This document shows, piece by piece, positions 56,750-64,000 of a stretch of DNA of 64,000 nucleotides. Positions within the stretch are counted from its first letter, which is position 1; each line of letters begins with the position of its first letter. Made by a program: the position numbers and the translations under genes. Source of the stretch: Moraxella osloensis (GTDB lineage: Bacteria > Pseudomonadota > Gammaproteobacteria > Pseudomonadales > Moraxellaceae). The stretch is taken from positions 310,001-374,000 of the forward strand of contig NZ_CP047226.1 in NCBI RefSeq assembly GCF_009867135.1, written 5' to 3'. The notes under the pieces are model-generated. The model was not told where the DNA came from. It did not search any database and was given only the letters and a program-made list of their open reading frames with translations.

Positions 56750-57691
56750 ATGTGGTATTCATTCTCTGACGCTCAGTATGCCAAGCAAACGCCAATCACC
56801 GCTATCGATATTGATTCACGGGTCATAGCGTATGGCGATGGCTTCTTTACCACCATGGCGGTGGTGGCAGGACAAATCAATTGGCTGAGTTACCATTTAG
56901 ATAGAATCGACGAGAGTGTCCATGCGTTACAACTTAATTTAACCAACGCTGATTTAGAGGCAGCCAATTTGGACTCAGTCAATTTAGACTCAGTCAATTT
57001 AGAATCCCCCAATCATACTATCCGCGCATACTTTAATAGCCAGTTAGGCAGTTTCGCTAAAACCCTCAATCACGGTATGCTCAAGCTAATAGTCTGCCGA
57101 AAAAACCAACCTATCAAAGGCTATGGATTTTGTAACTGTCAATTTGACGCTTTTATTAAGCTTATGCCCACGGATAAGCCATTAGCACAGCAAGCCAATC
57201 AAGTCATCATCCAACCTGCCGCTAGCGCGATTTGTCTCACTCAGCAAATTGCTTGTTTACCAAAACCCTTGGTAGGGCTTAAGCTACTAAATGCCCAAGA
57301 TAAAGTGATGGCAAGTCACGAGCTGTGGCAGCATCAAACTCAAGATGCGCAAATGATTGATGGGTTGGTACAAGATGTGATGGGGCATTGGGTAGAAGGT
57401 ACCTTTTGCAATGTGTTTTATCAGCTCAATCATGAAAATGTGTGGTACACACCGCCCATCAACCGCTCAGGGGTCAAAGGGGTAATGCGGCAGGTGTTAT
57501 TGGCTAAGTTTGCCAAGTCCGATAGGGCGCATGAGGAGCGATATTTAGCCAGCGAGGAGTTAGCCAATATCACAAGCTTGTTTTTTTGCAATGCCGTACG
57601 CGGGATTTTGCCCATTCAGGCATTGATACTACCCGATGGACACCCAAAGGCGCTTGATTTGACCCCAATCTATGCGCAAAAATTAACTTAA
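56750..57691 (+). CDS. pabC: Aminodeoxychorismate lyase
   Basis: 313 residues; PLP fold-type IV enzyme releasing pABA for folate synthesis. DSRVIAYGDGFFTTMAVVAG at the start, LKLLNAQDKVMASHELW carrying the PLP lysine region, DGLVQDVMGHWVEGTFCNVF (E-G-T-x-x-N) and PPINRSGVKGVMRQ. It is longer than usual because of a pentapeptide-repeat insert (NLDSV-NLDSV-NLESP, 56966-57010). Followed by mltG and tmk, the standard pabC-mltG-tmk order. Confidence 0.92.
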   Translation: MWYSFSDAQYAKQTPITAIDIDSRVIAYGDGFFTTMAVVAGQINWLSYHLDRIDESVHALQLNLTNADLEAANLDSVNLDSVNLESPNHTIRAYFNSQLGSFAKTLNHGMLKLIVCRKNQPIKGYGFCNCQFDAFIKLMPTDKPLAQQANQVIIQPAASAICLTQQIACLPKPLVGLKLLNAQDKVMASHELWQHQTQDAQMIDGLVQDVMGHWVEGTFCNVFYQLNHENVWYTPPINRSGVKGVMRQVLLAKFAKSDRAHEERYLASEELANITSLFFCNAVRGILPIQALILPDGHPKALDLTPIYAQKLT

Positions 57692-57777
57692 ATCGTGTTG
57701 CTAGTAACTAAAAAAAATTGCTATTTTTGTCATTAATTGTTAAATTCTCGCTTATTGAGTCAATATAAGCCTTCTCT

Positions 57778-59085
57778 ATGAACGACCCATCTGATAACAA
57801 CCTGTCTAGCACCCCAGACCGTTCTGAGCATCATCCTACTCAGCACAGTGACGTCCCTCACGCCGCGGATATTCCAGATTCCCAATTGCAGGACAATCAT
57901 AGCAAAGATAAGGGTATCGATGACAAGGATATCACGGATAACGATGACGAAGACCCTCATAGCAAAAACGTCAATGGCAATGATGCTTGTCTGATTAATC
58001 GTTCAACGCGAGAATTCAATGACAACATCACCGGTAGAAACAAAAAAAATAAATACCGTCTATTGGGGCTGCTTGGGTTTATTGTATTGGTGCTGGGCTG
58101 GTTGTTATTTGCTTGGTACAACACCCTATATGGCACTATCACCCAACCAAAGCAGATGGTGACCATCAATAAAGGTCAAACCTACTATGCGCTGGTAGAC
58201 GACTGGGATAAAAAGAAAAAACTGTTCGTCGCGCCACTTGCCAAACTATATATCAAAATGACGGTGGATAAACCGCTTCATCCAGGGGTCTATCAACTGC
58301 CTGAGAATCCAAGTTTTGCCAATTATTTAGCCATGCTACAACAAGGTGAGAAAGTCGCTTTTATTAAAGTGCAAATCATTGAAGGTAAAACAGCCAAAGA
58401 TTTATATCAACATTTGATGGACAATAAAGGGATTAAAAAAGAAGTTATTCAGGGCGGCAAAGTTGACGTTGATAAACTTGGGCTCAATATCCCTGCTGAC
58501 TATCACCCAAATGGCAACCTTGAAGGTTGGTTCTCACCGGATACCTATTACTTTAATGAAGGCAGTAGTGACAAAAAAGTGCTAACGCATTTATTTAACC
58601 GTCAACACACAGCATTGATGGAAAACTGGAACAATCGCCAAGCCAATCTGCCGTACAAGACACCGTATGAAGCGCTGATTATGGCATCAATTATTGAAAA
58701 AGAAACCAGTGTCGAAAGCGAGCGGGGTGAAGTGGCAGGCGTGTTCGTCAATCGTCTAAAGAGAAATATGCGCCTACAAACCGACCCTACCGTGATTTAT
58801 GGCATGGGCGATCGTTACGATGGCAATATTCGCAAATCTGACCTTGAAGAAAAAACCGCTTACAACACCTACCAAATTGACGGCTTACCACCAACACCGA
58901 TTGCCTTACCAAGTACTGCATCGATTAAAGCGGCACTTAACCCAAATCAAACCGATTCGCTATATTTTGTGGCAACGGGCAATGGCGGTCATAAATTTAC
59001 CAGTAATTTAGAAGACCATAACCAAGCAGTGCAAGACTATTTGCGGGTGATGCGTGAAAAACGCGCCAGCCAATCAGCTCAGTAA
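57778..59085 (+). CDS. mltG: Endolytic murein transglycosylase MltG (YceG)
   Basis: 435 residues. A long acidic His/Asp-rich cytoplasmic N-terminus (about 90 residues; DDKDITDNDDEDPHSKN) precedes one transmembrane helix (LLGLLGFIVLVLGWLLFAWY). A LysM-like subdomain (KVQIIEGKTAKDLYQHLMDN) and the catalytic YceG domain follow: PYEALIMASIIEKETSVESE with the catalytic Glu, VFVNRLKRNMRLQTDPTVIY and YNTYQIDGLPPTPIALP. It terminates growing glycan strands. 12 bp before tmk. Confidence 0.95.
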   Translation: MNDPSDNNLSSTPDRSEHHPTQHSDVPHAADIPDSQLQDNHSKDKGIDDKDITDNDDEDPHSKNVNGNDACLINRSTREFNDNITGRNKKNKYRLLGLLGFIVLVLGWLLFAWYNTLYGTITQPKQMVTINKGQTYYALVDDWDKKKKLFVAPLAKLYIKMTVDKPLHPGVYQLPENPSFANYLAMLQQGEKVAFIKVQIIEGKTAKDLYQHLMDNKGIKKEVIQGGKVDVDKLGLNIPADYHPNGNLEGWFSPDTYYFNEGSSDKKVLTHLFNRQHTALMENWNNRQANLPYKTPYEALIMASIIEKETSVESERGEVAGVFVNRLKRNMRLQTDPTVIYGMGDRYDGNIRKSDLEEKTAYNTYQIDGLPPTPIALPSTASIKAALNPNQTDSLYFVATGNGGHKFTSNLEDHNQAVQDYLRVMREKRASQSAQ

Positions 59086-59097
59086 AAAACGATACCC

Positions 59098-59739
59098 ATG
59101 CAAACAGCTGCGAAAGCCCCTATTAGCGAACAATTTATCTCATTTGAAGGTACCGAAGGGGTGGGTAAATCCACCTTGATTGCCAAGGTGGCAGCGCATT
59201 TGACCGCGCAAGGCATCGACTTTATCCAGACCCGTGAACCGGGCGGCAGTCCGTTTGCTGAGCAGTTACGCGCCATGTTACTTGACCCTGCAACGACTAT
59301 GACAGAGGACAGTGAACTTTTATTGATGTTTGCGGCGCGTGCCGATCATGTGGCGCAAGTGATTTTGCCCGCGCTCGCTCAGGGTAAATGGGTGCTGTGT
59401 GACCGCTTTAGCGATTCCACTATTGCCTATCAAGGGTTTGGGCGCAAACAGGGCGATAGGGCAGAACTTAGCAAAATTGAATTACTGATTCATCAGTTTG
59501 TGGCAAAAATGCCAGATATGACCATTTGGCTAGATTTACCGGTCACAGAAGGGATGAGCCGTGCCAAAAATCGCGGCAAACTAGACCGCTTTGAGCAAAA
59601 TCAGATAGCGTTTTTTGAGCGGGTACATCAAGGATTTGCTTATCAAGCAGCGCAGCAACCGCAGCGCGTCAAACGCATTGATGCGCAGGGTACAGCCGAT
59701 GAGGTATTGGCAAAAGTGCTAACGCAGCTGGGTATTTAG
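59098..59739 (+). CDS. tmk: Thymidylate kinase
   Basis: 213 residues; dTMP + ATP to dTDP. P-loop FEGTEGVGKSTLIAKVA, TREPGGSPFAEQLRAML (DR/E-P-G motif), LCDRFSDSTIAYQGFGR and the LID SRAKNRGKLDRFEQ. Essential and intact. holB normally follows tmk; here the IS701/IS4-like element begins 53 bp after the stop. Confidence 0.97.
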   Translation: MQTAAKAPISEQFISFEGTEGVGKSTLIAKVAAHLTAQGIDFIQTREPGGSPFAEQLRAMLLDPATTMTEDSELLLMFAARADHVAQVILPALAQGKWVLCDRFSDSTIAYQGFGRKQGDRAELSKIELLIHQFVAKMPDMTIWLDLPVTEGMSRAKNRGKLDRFEQNQIAFFERVHQGFAYQAAQQPQRVKRIDAQGTADEVLAKVLTQLGI

Positions 59740-59792
59740 TGTCGTTATTTAGTGTTATTACTTAGTATCATAAAGCTTTTAGAATTATTATT

Positions 59793-60879
59793 AGGACTTA
59801 CGCAAAGACGACCGAAGGCGAGCGTAACTGCTCACGCAAATAATCACTGAGTAAACCCCTTTTAACCTGATATAAAGATTGTTTTAACCGTTTAGCCTGT
59901 CTGGCTAACTGCAGCCAAACCAGCATACAACAACAAATATGATTCCGCTGAATACGAGCCTTACGACACTGATTAGCTTCAATACCAGTGAGTTGTTTAA
60001 GTTCTCGGTGAAACTGCTCAATCTTCCAGCGGATGGCACACACCAATCGTGTGCCATCTGATGAATCCTGAGTGGTGTCATTGGTGACAATCCAGTCCGT
60101 GCGGTTTTCATTAACCACTACTCGGAACAGTTGCACTTTGTAATCTTTAGGAAAGGCATGTATTTTAATCAGTTTGCCATTTTGTTGCTCTTGGTCAGTC
60201 CAAGTTAATTCGTTGACTGCTTTGTAAGGGTTTACTCCTTTTGAATCATCGACTTTGCGATTGGATTTTAAAGGACAATAATAGATTTTTTGTAAGTTAT
60301 CAATATAGAGCATGATGTCTTTGGTGGCATACCAGGTATCCATGAGCACATATTTGAATTTAATTTGTTTGTGTTCAATACTGTGCTGTAGCATGTCTTT
60401 TAGATGGTCAAGTTTGCTTTTTCCATCGGTGGTTTTGTCATAAATACGGTAATCAATGAGCCAGTATTGTTCGGTCTTAGGATTGACATAGATACAGTTA
60501 ACGATGCAGATGCCTTTAATAATGCGATGGGCGTTGCCACTGTATTGGCGATTAACCAATTCGATTTTGTGACTATGATTTTTATCGAGTATGCTGTCAT
60601 CAAAGATAAGATAGCCATCGTCGTCTAATACGATGTCGTCTTTGACTTTTTCCCATACGAGCTTGGGTTTTAGTTTGTCATGACGTAGGTATCGATTGAT
60701 GCGGTCATGACTAATTGATTCAGGATGATGTTCTGCGTAGTTGGTAAGGGTGTAATTGGTTTGGCTTACCAGTAAATATTGACAGTAGTCTAAGCGGGTG
60801 ATAGCTTTTTTCTTCATCTCTTTATGCTACTATATTTTTATCCGCTTTCGCAAAATTTTATGCTTTTTGCGTAAGTCCT
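59793..60879 (-). mobile_element. IS701/IS4-like insertion sequence
   Basis: About 1.09 kb bounded by 14-bp perfect inverted repeats AGGACTTACGCAAA (from 59793) and its complement (ending 60879). Flanks are AT-rich (ATTATT and ATTATA) and show no unambiguous target duplication. One complete transposase gene fills the element, and its stop codon lies inside the left repeat. Confidence 0.88.
59798..60817 (-). CDS. IS701/IS4-like transposase
   Basis: 339 residues, DDE family: YLIFDDSILDKNHSHKIELV (first Asp), KYVLMDTWYATKDIMLYIDN (second Asp) and RWKIEQFHRELKQLTGIEAN (catalytic Glu with E-x-x-x-x-R-E-L-K-Q). A C-terminal helical tail with Cys (HICCCMLVWLQLARQAKRLK). Intact frame, so probably active. 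Choice between IS701 and IS4 family is uncertain from sequence alone. Confidence 0.85.
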   Translation of the reverse strand: MKKKAITRLDYCQYLLVSQTNYTLTNYAEHHPESISHDRINRYLRHDKLKPKLVWEKVKDDIVLDDDGYLIFDDSILDKNHSHKIELVNRQYSGNAHRIIKGICIVNCIYVNPKTEQYWLIDYRIYDKTTDGKSKLDHLKDMLQHSIEHKQIKFKYVLMDTWYATKDIMLYIDNLQKIYYCPLKSNRKVDDSKGVNPYKAVNELTWTDQEQQNGKLIKIHAFPKDYKVQLFRVVVNENRTDWIVTNDTTQDSSDGTRLVCAIRWKIEQFHRELKQLTGIEANQCRKARIQRNHICCCMLVWLQLARQAKRLKQSLYQVKRGLLSDYLREQLRSPSVVFA

Positions 60880-60971
60880 ATTATAATTTAATTGGTAACT
60901 AAATGTCGTCTTTAATAAATAAATTACAATACGTGTTAAACGTTTTTGATTTGTTATCTGAATCCTTTAAA

Positions 60972-63475
60972 TCAATTGCTCAGCAATAATTCAGCTTGGT
61001 TTAATACCAATTCTGTTGCTAAAAGTTCCATATCAGGCGGATAACCATATTTTCTCAGTAATCTTTTGACTACAGTACGAATTTTAGCCCTTGCAGATTC
61101 TTTGATTGTCCAATCAACACTTATGTTATTACGAATGGTTGATGTTAAAACAATGGCGAGTTCTCGCAGTTTATCTTTACCCATGAGTTCTTTGGCACTG
61201 TCATTTTCGGCAACCGCAGAGTAAAACGCATATTCAAAATCAGTGAGTTTAAGTTCATTAGCCAAATTATCAGATTCCTTGATTTCTTTTGCTAATTTGA
61301 TAAGTTCTTCGATGACCTCTGCAGCGGTAAGTACTTTATTTTGATAACCTTTGATAGCGTTGTTGAGCATCTCCATGAGTTTTTTGCCTTGGGTAACGCT
61401 GTGTTGCTCTCGCACTTTTATTTCATCATTCAGTAGTTTTTTAAGAGTTTCTAGAGCGATGTTTTTGTGTTCATAATCTCGCATTTCTTCCATGAATTCA
61501 TCAGATAAGATAGAGATGTCGGATTTTTGAATACCAGCGGCATCAAATATATCGACGACCTTTTCACTCACTAAGGCCTGGTCAATGGTCTGTTTAACTC
61601 TAGTTTCCAATTCGCTTTTGCCGATACCTGCAGAATTGGTCGTCGGTTCATTGAATTTGACCAAACATGCTTTAACCGCTTGGAAATACGCTACAAGGGG
61701 TGCATTTTCCATTGCGGTAGGATGGGGTACGGCTAGGGCGAAAGATTGACTGAGCGAGCTTACGGCACGAATAAAACGGGTCTTTCCTTCCCCTTGCTCA
61801 ATGCCTAAGATAAAATCTTCGGATTCGAGAATGATTTTGAGTTTTTCAGCGGTGTCTGAGGTAAAGTATTTGTGATAGTCGTAACCGTGCATAATGCCGT
61901 CTAACACTTCCAGTTTTTCTTTCATGATAATGACGGCTTCATCTTGCACCACGGCTGGGTCGCCCTTACCGCCAGCATCTGAGTAAAAGCTCAAGGCTTC
62001 TTTCAGATCGGCAGCAATACCCAGATAATCAACGATCAAGCCCCCTGCTTTATCCTTGTACACCCGATTGACACGGGCAATCGCTTGCATTAAGTTATGA
62101 CCTTTCATCGGTTTATCGATGTAAAGCGTGTGCATACTGGGAGCGTCAAAGCCTGTTAGCCACATATCCCGCACGATAACCAGTTTGAGCTTATCCTCTG
62201 GGTCTTTCATACGGTTTGCTAAAATTTGGCGGTCTTTTTTCGTTGTATGATGCTTGGCAAGAGCTGCCCCATCGGCTGCCGATGAGGTCATAATCACTTT
62301 GATGACGCCGTCGTATAAATCACCACCGCTCCATGCTGGGCGTAATGCAATTATCGCATTGTACAAATCCACTGCAATCCGCCGAGACATGGCAACAATC
62401 ATGCCTTTACCTTGGTTGGCATTGGCAAATAGGCGTTGTTCAAAATGTTGTACGATGTCGGCAGCGACCGCTTGGATACGGTCATGGCTACCGATTAAGG
62501 CTTCGGCTTTGACCCATTTGGCTCGTGCTTGTTGGGTGGCGGTGAGTTCGTCTTCGTTAAATTCTTCATCAAAGTCGGATATCAATTTTTTGCCTTCGTC
62601 ACTAATCGCCACTTTGGCAAGCCGTAATTCATAGAAAATCCGCACCGTTGCCCCATCTTCAACAGCTTGGGAGATGTCGTAAATATCAACATAATCACCA
62701 AACACCGCTGGGGTGTTGACATCGTTTTTTTCAATCGGTGTGCCTGTAAAGCCTAGATAAGTGGCATTGGGCAAGGCATCACGCAAATATTTGGCAAAAC
62801 CATAAACCGTGCGTTTGCCTGTCACGTCGCCAGCATCGTTTTTGACATCGACTTCTTTGGCGGCAAAGCCATATTGCGAGCGGTGCGCTTCGTCGGCGAT
62901 GACGATGATGTTATGGCGTTCGGACAGCGTGTCATAGACATTGCTACCGTCTTCTGGCTGGAATTTTTGAATGGTGGTAAAAATGACACCGCCAGAATTG
63001 ACTTTAAGTAGTTCTTTGAGCTGCTCTCGATCTCCGGCTTGTTTTGGAGATTGCCTAAGCAATTGAACCGATGCCGAGAATGTGGCAAAAAGCTGGTCGT
63101 CTAAGTCGTTACGGTCGGTCAATATAACCACGGTTGGGTTATTCATGGCAAGCACGATTTTGCCTGTGTAGAACACCATTGACAGAAGGCTAAATTATTG
63201 CTGACATGATTGGGTGTGGTGAGTTGGTTATTTTGGCTGATACGCTGATAGGCTTCAAGTCATTGTTCGGGGGTAAGTTGTGGGTTGATGGTAGCGATAG
63301 CTTGCAGGACATTGTCTTGGAGCAAAACTTGGCTATAGGCTCGTAGGGGTTTGATGCCGCTCGGTTCGATATCGACGCCGTAAACGTGGCGATAGCCGAT
63401 GGCTTGGAGTTGTTCGATAGCCATTTGTTCGATGTCAGATTCGTAGATTTTGCTCATGGGAACATCCGTATTCAT
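60972..63475 (-). pseudogene. hsdR: Type I restriction enzyme R subunit, decayed
   Basis: Two pieces. The N-terminal piece (63475-63257; SKIYESDIEQMAIEQLQAIGYRH-type start) ends at a TGA after NPQLTPEQ, then about 27 more sense codons follow (LEAYQRISQNNQLT). From about 63180 the frame shifts into [20 protein letters not shown] and runs 735 codons with [14 protein letters not shown] (DEAH box), [31 protein letters not shown] and [11 protein letters not shown]. The Walker A motif (normally just before SMVFYTGK) and most of the N-terminal nuclease domain are missing, so the product cannot restrict DNA. Confidence 0.88.
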
Positions 63476-63508
63476 ATCTTTTGGAAAGTGTGGCAATTTG
63501 CCACAGTT

Positions 63509-64000
63509 TTATTTGTCTAATTCTAACTCATTCAACATTTTTTCTAATTGATAAACTGCAACGCCAATCGGTTGGGGGTTTTGATTGAGTGCATATTCAA
63601 CCACGACTTCGTTACGACTTTTACAAAGTAACAAGCCTATTGTTGGTGTGTCATGTTCGGTTTTGAGTTGCCTATCGACTGCAGTCACGTAGAAATTGAG
63701 TTGCCCGATATGCTCAGGTTTAAAATCGCCAGTTTTTAATTCGATGACAACGTAACAGCGAAGTTGCAGATGATAGAAAAGCAAATCGATATAAAAGTCG
63801 TCACCACCAACTTCAATATGCCGCTGTTTGCCAACAAACGCAAAACCTGTCCCTAACTCGAGTAAAAATGCCATAATATGCTGGGTTAAAGCGGTTTCTA
63901 ATTCTCGTTCATGATAGGCTTCGCCTAAGCTGAGAAAGTCAAAAATATAAGGATCTTTGAAAGTTTGGGTCGCCAAATCTGACTGTGTCTCTGGCAATGT
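63509..64000 (-). CDS. YhcG-type PDDEXK nuclease family protein (DUF1016), C-terminal part
   Basis: Open to the right edge. About 162 codons are visible: DPYIFDFLSLGEAYHERELE, LTQHIMAFLLELGTGFAFVG, GGDDFYIDLLFYHLQLRCYV and VIELKTGDFKPEHIGQLNFY. The last three form the PDDEXK core (D...ExK), with catalytic Asp, Glu and Lys present. Family members are about 340 residues with a DUF1016_N domain; that part lies outside the window. Often found inside type I restriction loci, as here 30-odd bp before hsdR. Confidence 0.9.
   Translation of the reverse strand, partial: TLPETQSDLATQTFKDPYIFDFLSLGEAYHERELETALTQHIMAFLLELGTGFAFVGKQRHIEVGGDDFYIDLLFYHLQLRCYVVIELKTGDFKPEHIGQLNFYVTAVDRQLKTEHDTPTIGLLLCKSRNEVVVEYALNQNPQPIGVAVYQLEKMLNELELDK

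Noticed and set aside
59787-60884. Target duplication of the IS701/IS4-like element
   Set aside because: Flanks ATTATT and ATTATA are AT-rich and similar by chance; no offset gives a convincing 4-bp or longer identical duplication.
1-64000. CRISPR array, tRNA or rRNA genes, prophage genes
   Set aside because: No regularly spaced direct repeats with unique spacers, no cloverleaf-forming or rRNA-like sequence, and no phage structural genes were seen.

Overview
The window reads as a chromosomal segment of a Moraxellaceae gammaproteobacterium, most like Moraxella (Faucicola) osloensis. This is inferred from the protein sequences, the gene order of the division cluster and the moderate base composition; no database was searched. 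Four parts can be told apart.

(1) 1-17403, core chromosome: end of a sodium-dependent transporter, rnfH, bamE, fur, murJ, ampD, a DUF2339/DUF3999 membrane pair, nadC, an NAD(P)-binding epimerase-like gene, a hypothetical gene, pyrE, a lipoprotein, gshB and a Tat-exported PhoX-type phosphatase. The phosphatase promoter carries four PhoB half-sites in an exact 11-bp rhythm. The part ends in the first 55 bases of a murG gene.

(2) 17402-35628, an acquired island bounded by two inverted copies of one IS256-family element, both cut off at their outer ends; a third, full-length copy lies in the middle. The left half holds a small secreted protein, an IS3 element with an IS5 element nested inside it, and a block that looks like Acinetobacter chromosome (fadD 3' end, a membrane protein, a MAPEG protein, ppa, an OprD-type porin). 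The right half is a metal-efflux module (czcI, czcC, czcB, czcA, czcD) behind a promoter with the 19-bp spacer typical of MerR-family control. An IS982 remnant with a 7-bp target duplication sits between czcI and czcC.

(3) 35629-59739, core chromosome again: 3' part of a second PhoX-family gene, then a complete murG and murC, ddl, ftsQ, ftsA, ftsZ, lpxC (the distal dcw cluster), dciA, an M23 peptidase, yhbY, rlmE, ftsH, folP, sdhE with a CptA/YgfX-like partner, a YidB-like protein, aroE, a lipoprotein, pabC, mltG and tmk. A 171-bp hairpin-forming MITE lies upstream of dciA.

(4) 59793-64000: an IS701/IS4-like element exactly where holB would be expected, then a decayed type I restriction hsdR that has lost its Walker A region, and a YhcG-type nuclease running off the edge.

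The most informative feature is the architecture around murG. The island sits between a 55-bp copy of the murG start and the intact murG; the two leaders are diverged, and the left junction has a 4-bp microhomology. This is what one-sided (homology-facilitated) illegitimate recombination would leave, with the division cluster as the homologous anchor, although an assembly join across the repeated IS has to be excluded.
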